Assembly (NCBI RefSeq): GCF_002778315.1
Contig: NZ_NESA01000012.1
Location: 1 to 64,000 of the forward strand
Length of the DNA: 64,000 bases
Origin: Limnohabitans sp. JirII-31
GTDB taxonomy: Bacteria; Pseudomonadota; Gammaproteobacteria; Burkholderiales; Burkholderiaceae_C
Direction: 5' to 3'
The stretch's first letter is position 1. Every line of letters starts with the position of its first letter. The notes below the pieces were generated by a model that saw nothing but the letters and a program-made list of their open reading frames with translations, ran no database searches and had not been told where the DNA came from. Below, in pieces: positions 25,549-33,094 of the stretch. The translations under genes were made by a program, and so were the position numbers.

Positions 25549-26580
25549 TCAGGCGTAACGCTGACGCGCCAACGCAGCACCATCCGCCAAGGCTTGGAGC
25601 TTCTTGGTCGCCACCTCACGGCTCATCGGGGCCAAGCCGCAATTGGTGCAAGCAATCAAACGGTGCTTGGGCACAAACTGCAAAGCGCGGCCGATGGTGT
25701 CGGCCACTTCTTCTGGCGTTTCAATCACCTCGCTGGCTACGTCAATCACCCCCACCATCACGTCTTTGCCTTCCAGCAAGGCCATCATCTCGGGCGGCAC
25801 GTGCGAGTGATAACACTCCAAACTCACTTGCTGGATGCTGCTCTTGGCCAAGGCAGGAAACACTTTTTCGTACTGACGCCATTCGTCGCCCAGGGTTTTC
25901 TTCCAGTTGTTGTTGGCTTCAATGCCATAGCCATAGCAAATATGAACCGCTGTTGTGCAGGTCAGGCCTTGCGCAGCGCGCTCCAAGGCCTTGACGCCCC
26001 AGTCTGCAGCTTGGTCCAGGTAGACGTTGAAGGCAGGCTCGTCAAACTGGATGATGTCCACGCCATCGGCTTGCAAGGCCAAGGCTTCTTGGTTCAACAA
26101 CTCGGCAAAGGCGAACGCCATCTTGATGCGCCCCTCTTCGCCCTCGCCATAAAAACGATCGGCCACGGTGTCCACAATGGTCATGGGGCCAGGCAAGGTG
26201 AACTTGAGTTTTTTCTGGGTGTGGGCACGCGCCAGTTGCGCTTCAAACGCATGCACGCGGCCTTTGAGGCGCAAGGGCGCGATGACCTGGGGCACTTGCG
26301 CGTCGTAGCGGTTGTTGCGAATGCCCATGGTGACTTTGTTTTCAAAGTCGATGCCTTCGACCTGCTCTAAAAACCCGTGCACAAAGTGTTGACGCGATTG
26401 TTCGCCATCGCCAATCACATCCAGTCCTGCGTCTTCTTGGGCTTTGATCCACAACAGCGTGGCATCGGCCTTGGCTTGACGCAGGGCATCGCCCTCGGCG
26501 TGCCACTTGGGCCACAGTTTGTTGGTCTCGGCCAACCACTCGGGTTTGGGCAGGCTACCGGCAATGGCGGTTGAAAACAT
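25549..26580 (-). CDS. mesD: Core methionine synthase, MesD-like (short MetE without folate domain)
   Basis: A 343-residue protein equal to the catalytic C-terminal half of MetE. Zinc/substrate residues are visible: HICYGYG (His ~220), LECYHSHVPPEM (Cys-containing, ~255-265) and TNCGLAPMSR (Cys ~315); DEPAFN near 180 and AGSLPKPEWL near the start. In remembered sequence it is closest to the MesD family of aerobic bacteria, reported to make methionine without methylfolate or cobalamin and to need oxygen plus a DUF1852 protein (MesX). No DUF1852 gene is adjacent; instead a flavin-dependent LLM oxidoreductase gene lies 33 bases upstream on the same strand. Confidence 0.85.
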   Translation of the reverse strand: MFSTAIAGSLPKPEWLAETNKLWPKWHAEGDALRQAKADATLLWIKAQEDAGLDVIGDGEQSRQHFVHGFLEQVEGIDFENKVTMGIRNNRYDAQVPQVIAPLRLKGRVHAFEAQLARAHTQKKLKFTLPGPMTIVDTVADRFYGEGEEGRIKMAFAFAELLNQEALALQADGVDIIQFDEPAFNVYLDQAADWGVKALERAAQGLTCTTAVHICYGYGIEANNNWKKTLGDEWRQYEKVFPALAKSSIQQVSLECYHSHVPPEMMALLEGKDVMVGVIDVASEVIETPEEVADTIGRALQFVPKHRLIACTNCGLAPMSREVATKKLQALADGAALARQRYA

Positions 26581-26613
26581 GGTGAAGCTCCGTGTAGGTT
26601 GAAAAAGAAAAGT

Positions 26614-27615
26614 TCAGCTGAGCGCGAATTCACGCGCCAGCAGTTCATATGAGCGGCGCTGTGCCGCCGGGTCGTGGGTCCAGGTGATCAGCACCACCTC
26701 GTCAACTTGCAAACGCTCAGCCAAGGCGCGCAGCTTGGCGGCCACCTGAGGGGCACTGCCGACCAAGGCGTTGGCACGCATCTCGGCCAAGGCCACTTGC
26801 TCGGGGGGGGTGTAGTCACGCAGGGCTTGATCGGGCGGCAAGATGGGGCCAATGCGTCCCGCATTGCGGTCCATGCGCCAGCGCGCACGGCTTTGAAACA
26901 GCGCCCAAGCCTCGTCTTCGGTGTCGGCGGCCAAGGCCCACACACACACGGTGGCATGTGGTTGGGCCATGCCCTCGGAGGCACGGAAATTGGCACGGTA
27001 CAAACGCAGTGCGGCGTCAGCCCCTTGTCCGTCGGTGATGAAGTAGGCAAAGGCATAGGGCAAGCTCAGATGGGCGGCCAGTTGCGCGCCGTAGTCCGAG
27101 CTGCCCAGCATCCACACCGCAGGTGAGGTCGGGCCACTCGGGTAGGCAAACACACCATGCCCTGGATGTCCCGCGGGAATGGGCTGTCCGGTCACCCAGG
27201 CTTGCAGCTCCAAGACCTGTTGCGGAAAGTTGTCTGAGGCATGACGGTCGGGGTTGAGCAATTGGGCGGTGCGCCCGTCGCTGCCCGGCGCGCGGCCCAC
27301 GCCCAGGTCGATGCGCCCGGGCGCCAAGGCGTCGAGCACACGAAATTGTTCAGCTACTTTGAGCGGCGCATAGTGCGGCAGCATGACCCCCGCAGACCCC
27401 AAGCGAATGCGCGTGGTGCGCGCCGCAATGGCGGCCATCAGCACTTCAGGTGCGGTGCCGACGATGCTGGGATGGCTGTGGTGTTCGCTGACCCAAAATC
27501 GGTGGTAACCCCAGGCTTCGCACAGGCTTGCGAGCTCCAAGGTTTGGCGAATGGCTGTGTCTTGATGGCGGCCTGCAGCCGCAGCGGATTGGTCGAGGAC
27601 AGATAGTTTGAGCAC
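26614..27615 (-). CDS. LLM-class (luciferase-like) flavin-dependent oxidoreductase
   Basis: A 333-residue luciferase-like monooxygenase, MsnO8-type: KLSVLDQSAAAAGRHQDTAI at the start, WVSEHHSHPSIVGTAPEVLMAAIAARTTRIRLGSAGVMLPHYAPLKVAEQF (~45-95) and LDLGVGRAPGSDGRT near 105. Such enzymes use FMNH2 and O2, usually on small sulfur- or carbon-containing substrates; the real substrate is unknown. It is 33 bases upstream of the MesD-like gene and so very likely in its operon. It follows the acyl-CoA synthetase after 47 bases on the same strand. Confidence 0.85.
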   Translation of the reverse strand: MLKLSVLDQSAAAAGRHQDTAIRQTLELASLCEAWGYHRFWVSEHHSHPSIVGTAPEVLMAAIAARTTRIRLGSAGVMLPHYAPLKVAEQFRVLDALAPGRIDLGVGRAPGSDGRTAQLLNPDRHASDNFPQQVLELQAWVTGQPIPAGHPGHGVFAYPSGPTSPAVWMLGSSDYGAQLAAHLSLPYAFAYFITDGQGADAALRLYRANFRASEGMAQPHATVCVWALAADTEDEAWALFQSRARWRMDRNAGRIGPILPPDQALRDYTPPEQVALAEMRANALVGSAPQVAAKLRALAERLQVDEVVLITWTHDPAAQRRSYELLAREFALS

Positions 27616-27662
27616 GGGGCGTAGCTTACCCGCAGCGACAAATGCAGGCTGTCACCCAGGCT

Positions 27663-29363
27663 TTAGCCACGCGCTGCTGCGGCCTGTGCTTCTTGCAAGG
27701 CGCGCCACATCACTTTGCCACTGCCGCTCTTGGGCAAGACATCGACAAATTGGACTTGGGTGGGCGCTTTGTAAACCGCCATGTGCTCGCGACACCAGGC
27801 AATGATGTCTTGCTCACTCACCAAGCCGTGGTGGCTGGCACGCAGCACCACCACGGCTTTGACGGTTTCGCCGCGGTAGCTGTCACGCGCCGAGATGATG
27901 CATGCCTCTTGGATGGCGGGGTGCTTGAACATCAAGGCCTCCACCTCGGCAGGCCAGACCTTGAAGCCCGAGGCATTGATCATGCGTTTGAGACGGTCGG
28001 TGATGAAGAAGTAGCCGTCTTCGTCCACCCGCCCCAAGTCACCCGAGCGAAAGAAACGTTTGCCGTCGAGCACAAAGAACGCAGCAGCGGTGGCCTCAGG
28101 TTGCTTCCAATAGCCGTTGAACACTTCGGGGCCATGAATGACGATTTCCCCGGACTCGCCCTGCGGCAACTCTTGCAAGGTTTCGGGGTCGACGATGCGT
28201 GCATCGGTGCTCATGAACGGAATGCCCAAGCACTGCTGCTTGGGTGCGTCGGGCGGGTTGTTGTGTGAGGGTGCTGCGGTTTCGGTCAAGCCGTAGCCCT
28301 CGCTGTAACGCAAGCCGTATAACTCATACAAGCGCTGCGCCACCGCTTGCGGCATGGCAGCGCCACCACCGCCAATATGGACCAAGCTTTTCAAATTGAA
28401 TTTGTCAAAGTTGGGACTGCCCAACAAGTCAATCACCATGGTAGGAATATTGGTCCAGTGGGTGATCTGCCATTTGGAGATCAAGCGCCCAGCCAGCTCG
28501 CGGTCCCAGCGCGGCATGAGCACCAATGTCGCCCCCAGATAAATGCCCGAATGCATGACGCTGGTCATGCCGGTGATGTGAAACATCGGAACCACCAACA
28601 ACCCCACGTTTTCGTGGGTGCTGCCACTCCAAATCGCCGTCGCCATGGCGTTGTGCATGATGCTGCGGTGCGGGTGCATGCAGCCCTTGGGCAAACCTGT
28701 GGTGCCACTGGTGTAGGGCAACACCGCCAAGTCATCGGGGCCAACCAGCAAGGGTCCCACTTTGTGGGCGCAAGCGAGTGCGTCTTGCCAGGTGTGGGCT
28801 TCTCCGCCATCTAATTCGGGCAGCGGGTGCTGGGTGAACAACCACGTGTGCCAAGCTTGGGGCGGCGCATCGTCGCCTGACACCTGGGTGTCAAAAGCAT
28901 CGGCGAAATGCGTCACCACCAAATGCGCCAAACGGTGTTCTGCGGGCAATTGGTTGCTGGCATGGGCCAATTCAGCGGCCAAGTCAGCCGTGGTGATGGC
29001 CACGCGCGCATCGGGGTCGACGATGTAGTGTTTGAGTTCTTCCGCCCGGTTCATCGGGTTGACTGGCACCACCACGGCGTTGGCACGCAATATGGCGAAA
29101 TGCGCAATCACCAATTGCGGGCAATTCTGCATGTTGAGCACCACCCGATCACCTTTTTGAACCCCCAAGTGTTGCAAGTGTGCGGCCAACCGCTCGGCCT
29201 GCGCCAACAAGTCGGCATAGCGCAAGGCTTGACCCAGAAATATCAAAGCCGTTTTATCGGGGTAGCGGCGAGCGCTAATGGCCAAGTTGTCCCAAAGCGA
29301 GGTGTGTGGAACAGAGATCGCATGCGGCAGGCGTGCCGGCCAAAAACAGTGGTGTGCTTTCAT
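27663..29363 (-). CDS. AMP-forming acyl-CoA synthetase
   Basis: A 566-residue ANL-superfamily ligase, probably for medium- or long-chain fatty acids. P-loop-like LPYTSGTTGLPKGCMHPH (~215-232), the A5 motif GYGLTETAAP (~345), A7 RSGDLGRVDEDGYFFITDRLKRMI (~435-458) and the C-terminal lysine in LPKSGSGKVMWR (~550) are all present. It activates acids to acyl-AMP then acyl-CoA. The start ATG at 29363 has no Shine-Dalgarno; a perfect palindrome abuts it. Confidence 0.9.
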   Translation of the reverse strand: MKAHHCFWPARLPHAISVPHTSLWDNLAISARRYPDKTALIFLGQALRYADLLAQAERLAAHLQHLGVQKGDRVVLNMQNCPQLVIAHFAILRANAVVVPVNPMNRAEELKHYIVDPDARVAITTADLAAELAHASNQLPAEHRLAHLVVTHFADAFDTQVSGDDAPPQAWHTWLFTQHPLPELDGGEAHTWQDALACAHKVGPLLVGPDDLAVLPYTSGTTGLPKGCMHPHRSIMHNAMATAIWSGSTHENVGLLVVPMFHITGMTSVMHSGIYLGATLVLMPRWDRELAGRLISKWQITHWTNIPTMVIDLLGSPNFDKFNLKSLVHIGGGGAAMPQAVAQRLYELYGLRYSEGYGLTETAAPSHNNPPDAPKQQCLGIPFMSTDARIVDPETLQELPQGESGEIVIHGPEVFNGYWKQPEATAAAFFVLDGKRFFRSGDLGRVDEDGYFFITDRLKRMINASGFKVWPAEVEALMFKHPAIQEACIISARDSYRGETVKAVVVLRASHHGLVSEQDIIAWCREHMAVYKAPTQVQFVDVLPKSGSGKVMWRALQEAQAAAARG

Positions 29364-29364
29364 G

Positions 29365-29384
29365 CGGACAGATTAGCCTGTCCG
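29365..29384 (-). promoter_or_regulatory. 20-bp palindrome abutting the acyl-CoA synthetase start codon
   Basis: CGGACAG (29365-29371) and CTGTCCG (29378-29384) are perfect 7-bp arms around a 6-base loop, one base upstream of the ATG at 29363. As RNA it would be a GC-rich hairpin filling the ribosome-binding position; as DNA it has the size of a dimeric repressor operator (TetR or GntR type). Confidence 0.5.
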
Positions 29385-29425
29385 ACAAAGGGCGCCCATA
29401 CGGGAAGGCCCTAGCGCTTGCTAAA

Positions 29426-30049
29426 TTAAGCGCGACCGCGGCGGTTGATTTGACGCACCGACATCAAAGCGTCAAAAAAGCCATGCAACCAATCCAAGTC
29501 GATGGGTTTTTGCAGCAACTGCACACCATCTGGCAAGCCGCCTTTGGCTTGAACTTCTTTGGCGCTCATGCCTGTGATGGCCACGATCGCCATCGTCGAA
29601 AACAAGGCGTGCTCACTGAGTGTTTTCAAAAACTGAAACCCATCCACGTTGGGCATGCGTAAATCTGTCAGCAGCACTTGTGGTTGCAGGCTGGGCATGT
29701 CCAGCAAGGCTTCCATGGCGGATGAATACATCACGGCATCAATGGGCAAGCCCCATTTTTCAAAATTAGCTTGCAGCATGATGCGGGTGTTTTCGTCGTC
29801 CTCGACCACCAAAACACGCAGTCTGTCTTCGCCAGAAGTTGTCGAGGCAGGCGATAAGTTATGACGGCGTTGGTATTCTTGAATAGATTGCAAGGAAATG
29901 CGACGGTGTCCGCCTTGTGTTTTCCATGCACGCAAATCGTTTTTTTCGACCAATCCCTGTACAGTCCCAACCGATATTCCCAACACTTTGGCTGCATAAC
30001 TCGTCCCACAGTAGCCGTCGTAAGGCTCTTTGATAGAGGTAATAGCCAT
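29426..30049 (-). CDS. Response regulator with N-terminal excisionase-type HTH and C-terminal receiver
   Basis: A 207-residue protein. Residues ~12-60 form a MerR/excisionase-like DNA-binding domain (TSYAAKVLGISVGTVQGLVEKNDLRAW..GGHRRI). Residues ~80-195 are a CheY-like receiver: acidic pocket VVEDDEN, phospho-acceptor Asp in LLTDLRMPNVDGF, Thr in VAITGMS and Lys in LLQKPID. The order, DNA-binding domain first and receiver last, is the reverse of most response regulators. No histidine kinase gene is nearby. The ATG at 30049 has AAGGA upstream and is preferred to a TTG two codons earlier. Confidence 0.88.
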   Translation of the reverse strand: MAITSIKEPYDGYCGTSYAAKVLGISVGTVQGLVEKNDLRAWKTQGGHRRISLQSIQEYQRRHNLSPASTTSGEDRLRVLVVEDDENTRIMLQANFEKWGLPIDAVMYSSAMEALLDMPSLQPQVLLTDLRMPNVDGFQFLKTLSEHALFSTMAIVAITGMSAKEVQAKGGLPDGVQLLQKPIDLDWLHGFFDALMSVRQINRRGRA

Positions 30050-30128
30050 GATCAATCCTTATTTGCCAAAAATGAAACTTACGTATTATTTTAAGACATT
30101 TTTTCATGTTTCGTGAATTCTAAATGGT

Positions 30129-31121
30129 ATGAAAAATAATACTTTGACTCAAATTGATGGGGTCTTGGTCGGCCATTTCACCGATTCGCGTCGTCCCACA
30201 GGATGTACCGTGGTGCTGACGCCTGGGGGAGCCGTCGCTGGTGTTGATGTACGAGGGGCAGCGCCTGGGACACGCGAAACAGACTTGCTCTCGCCGAGCA
30301 ATTGGGTACAGCATGTGCATGGCCTGGTCTTGAGTGGGGGCAGCGCTTATGGATTGGACGCTGCTGCGGGTGTCATGCAATGGCTCGAAGAACGGGGCCA
30401 CGGTCTTGCCGTAGGCGCTGTACGGGTACCGATCGTCCCTGCTGCGGTGGTTTTTGATCTGCTGGTGGACGACTTTTCTCAGGGAGGCTCGCGCATTCGC
30501 CCAGATGCCCAAGCGGGTTACCAAGCCTGCGTTAATGCGAGCACTGCCCCTGTTGCACAAGGCAATGTGGGGGCAGGCGCCGGAGCCACGGTGGGCAAGA
30601 TGAATGGACCGGACTGCGCCATGAAAGGCGGTGTGGGCAGCGCAGCGCTCACGGTCAACGGCATTACGGTCGCGGCCTTGGTGGTCTGCAATGCGCTGGG
30701 CGATGTGGTGGACCCACTCACGGGCCAACTGCTCGCAGGTGCGCGTCGTGCGCCCGACAGCCGCGAACTGCTAGACATCCGAACAGCTCAACTCTCTGGC
30801 CATGTGATGCCCCACGTGCCGATAGCAAGCAACACCACCATTGGCGTGGTAGCCACCGACGCAGTATTGACCAAACCACAAGCGCAGCGCTTGGCACAAG
30901 TAGCCCACGACGGCCTGGCGCGCAGCATTCGCCCTGTTCACACACCGCTCGACGGCGACACCTTGTTTGCCTTGGGCACTGGCACCAGCGGCCAAGCCGC
31001 CGACATGATGTTGCTGAGCACGCTGGCCGCAGAGGTCACTGCCATGGCGGTGGTGCAGGCGGTGAAAGCAGCCACCGAACTGCGACTGGGCCCGCACTGG
31101 TGGCCCGCCATGAAACCCTGA
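30129..31121 (+). CDS. P1-family peptidase (DmpA/BapA-like, self-processing aminopeptidase)
   Basis: A 330-residue Ntn-type L-aminopeptidase/D-esterase (peptidase family S58/P1). LSPSNWVQHVHGLVLSGGSAYGLDAAAG (~55-80), GNVGAGAGATVGKM (~140) and SNTTIGVVATDAVLTKPQAQRLAQVAHDG (~240-270) are family hallmarks; the N-T-T segment occupies the position where the precursor cuts itself to expose its nucleophile. It cleaves N-terminal D- or beta-amino acyl groups in known members. Divergent from the response regulator across a 79-base AT-rich gap; no clear Shine-Dalgarno. Confidence 0.88.
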   Translation: MKNNTLTQIDGVLVGHFTDSRRPTGCTVVLTPGGAVAGVDVRGAAPGTRETDLLSPSNWVQHVHGLVLSGGSAYGLDAAAGVMQWLEERGHGLAVGAVRVPIVPAAVVFDLLVDDFSQGGSRIRPDAQAGYQACVNASTAPVAQGNVGAGAGATVGKMNGPDCAMKGGVGSAALTVNGITVAALVVCNALGDVVDPLTGQLLAGARRAPDSRELLDIRTAQLSGHVMPHVPIASNTTIGVVATDAVLTKPQAQRLAQVAHDGLARSIRPVHTPLDGDTLFALGTGTSGQAADMMLLSTLAAEVTAMAVVQAVKAATELRLGPHWWPAMKP

Positions 31122-31133
31122 GCGCCATGAAAA

Positions 31134-31161
31134 AAGGCCCAGTTCCTAAGAACTGGGCCTT
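31134..31161. terminator. Bidirectional intrinsic terminator between the P1 peptidase gene and ettA
   Basis: A perfect 12-bp stem (AAGGCCCAGTTC, 31134-31145; GAACTGGGCCTT, 31150-31161) with CTAA loop. On the minus strand it is followed by a run of six T, a textbook terminator for ettA. On the plus strand the T-run is short (TTCT), so it should work less well for the peptidase gene. Confidence 0.9.
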
Positions 31162-31181
31162 CTGCGCGAATCAGCAAAAGA

Positions 31182-32849
31182 TTACTTCAATGCCTTGAAG
31201 CGCACACGCTTGGGCTTGGCACCCTCTTCACCGAGTCGCTTCTTCTTGTCGGCTTCGTACTCTTGGTAGTTGCCGTCAAAGAACACCCACTGGCTATCGC
31301 CTTCAGCAGCCAAGATATGGGTGGCAATGCGATCCAGGAACCATCGGTCGTGGCTGATCACCATCACCGAACCAGCAAACTCCAGCAGCGCATCTTCCAG
31401 CGCACGCAAAGTCTCCACGTCCAAGTCGTTCGAAGGCTCGTCCAGCAGCAACACGTTGCCGCCCTCGATCAAGGTCTTGGCCAAGTGCAAACGACCGCGC
31501 TCGCCCCCTGACAACATGCCCACTTTCTTTTGCTGGTCACCCCCGTTGAAGTTGAAGCGACCGCAGTAAGCGCGGCTGGGCATCTGGAACTTACCCACAG
31601 TCAGAATGTCTAAGCCACCTGAGATGTCTTCCCACACGGTTTTGTCGTCGTTCAAGTCATCGCGCGTCTGGTCCACAAAGGCCATCTTCACGGTTTGACC
31701 CACTTTGACTTCGCCACTGTCAGGCTTTTCTTTGCCCGCAATCAGCTTGAACAAGGTCGACTTACCGGCTCCGTTGGGACCAATGATGCCCACGATGGCA
31801 CCCGCTGGTACTTGGAAGCTCAAGTTGTCGATCAACACACGGTCGCCAAAGGACTTGCTGACGTTCTTGAACTCGAACACCTCATTGCCCAAACGTTCGG
31901 CCACGGGAATAAAAATCTCTTGGGTCTCGTTGCGTTTTTGGTATTCGTAATCAGACAGCTCTTCAAAGCGCGCCAAACGTGCCTTGCTCTTGGCTTGGCG
32001 ACCCTTGGGGTTTTGACGTGACCACTCCAACTCTTTCTTCATGGCTTTGGCACGCGCATCTTCGGTACGGTTTTCTTGCGCCAAACGGGCTTCTTTTTGC
32101 TCCAACCAAGTGGAGTAATTGCCTTTGTACGGAATGCCGTGGCCACGGTCGAGCTCCAAAATCCACTCGGCGGCGTTGTCCAGGAAGTAGCGGTCGTGGG
32201 TAATGGCCACCACCGTGCCAGGGAAACGGGCCAAGAACTGCTCCAGCCAGTCCACCGACTCGGCGTCCAAGTGGTTGGTAGGTTCGTCAAGCAACAACAT
32301 GTCGGGCTTGGACAGCAACAAGCGGCACAAAGCCACGCGACGCTTTTCACCGCCAGACAGCTTGCCAATGATGGCCTCCCATGGGGGCAAACGCAACGCA
32401 TCAGCCGCGATGTCCAACAAATGGTCTGAGCCGTCCCCGGCCCCCGAGGCAGCGATGATGGCTTCGAGTTTGGCTTGTTCAGCGGCCAAAGCGTCAAAGT
32501 CGGCGTCTTCTTCCGCGTAGGCGGCGTACACCTCCTCCAGACGTGCCTGGGCTTCTTTGACTTCGCCCATGCCGCTCTCGACCGATTGACGCACGGTGTG
32601 CTCAGGATCGAGTTGCGGCTCTTGTGGCAGGTATCCAATTTTCAAGCCGGCCATCGGGATGGCTTCGCCTTCGATTTCCGTGTCGATACCGGCCATGATT
32701 TTCAGCAGGGTCGACTTGCCCGAGCCGTTCAAACCCAGCACGCCAATCTTGGCACCCGGGAAGAAGCTGAGGGAAATGTCTTTCAAAATCTGACGCTTGG
32801 GCGGCACGATCTTGCCGACACGGTTCATAGAGAAAACGTACTGAGCCAT
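31182..32849 (-). CDS. ettA: Energy-dependent translational throttle protein EttA (ABC-F)
   Basis: A 555-residue ABC-F ATPase with two nucleotide-binding domains and no membrane segments. Domain 1: Walker A GLNGSGKST (~39), signature LSGGEKRR (~164), Walker B LLLDEPTNHLD (~185). Domain 2: GPNGAGKST (~357), LSGGERGR, LLLDEPSNDLD. The linker with the arm (EWSRQNPKGRQAKSKARLARFEEL) lies near 275-300. EttA binds the ribosomal E site and restrains the first elongation step when ATP is low. Full length; strong terminator just after the stop. Confidence 0.96.
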   Translation of the reverse strand: MAQYVFSMNRVGKIVPPKRQILKDISLSFFPGAKIGVLGLNGSGKSTLLKIMAGIDTEIEGEAIPMAGLKIGYLPQEPQLDPEHTVRQSVESGMGEVKEAQARLEEVYAAYAEEDADFDALAAEQAKLEAIIAASGAGDGSDHLLDIAADALRLPPWEAIIGKLSGGEKRRVALCRLLLSKPDMLLLDEPTNHLDAESVDWLEQFLARFPGTVVAITHDRYFLDNAAEWILELDRGHGIPYKGNYSTWLEQKEARLAQENRTEDARAKAMKKELEWSRQNPKGRQAKSKARLARFEELSDYEYQKRNETQEIFIPVAERLGNEVFEFKNVSKSFGDRVLIDNLSFQVPAGAIVGIIGPNGAGKSTLFKLIAGKEKPDSGEVKVGQTVKMAFVDQTRDDLNDDKTVWEDISGGLDILTVGKFQMPSRAYCGRFNFNGGDQQKKVGMLSGGERGRLHLAKTLIEGGNVLLLDEPSNDLDVETLRALEDALLEFAGSVMVISHDRWFLDRIATHILAAEGDSQWVFFDGNYQEYEADKKKRLGEEGAKPKRVRFKALK

Positions 32850-33040
32850 GTGTTGTTCTTTCGGGGGGTCGCAATTGCAATAAAGGCGTGATTATCCCCG
32901 CACTCCCGATCCGTGCCACAATAGAGCTGTTGTCGCCGCCAGTTGCCACAACATCAGCACTTCTGCTGGAGCCTGCTCCAAACACCTCTGTTTGTGATCT
33001 CAAATGCTCACCTTGTAAATATTGCCGACCTTTGACTGGG

Positions 33041-33054
33041 TGGCCTTCGGGCCA
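33041..33054 (+). promoter_or_regulatory. UUCG-capped hairpin in the rhlE leader
   Basis: TGGCC-TTCG-GGCCA (33041-33054) is a 5-bp stem with the very stable UUCG tetraloop, about 40 bases before the rhlE start in a 245-base intergenic region with no other visible gene. RNA helicase genes are often controlled through their own leader structures, which makes the hairpin worth noting. Confidence 0.35.
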
Positions 33055-33094
33055 AGCGGGTTGGTGTCATGCGCTCTGACATGGGCGCTCCATC

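Noticed and set aside
25549..26580. Truncated metE pseudogene
   Set aside because: The 343-residue protein starts cleanly at the catalytic domain with its own Met, keeps the zinc ligands and matches stand-alone core synthases in length.
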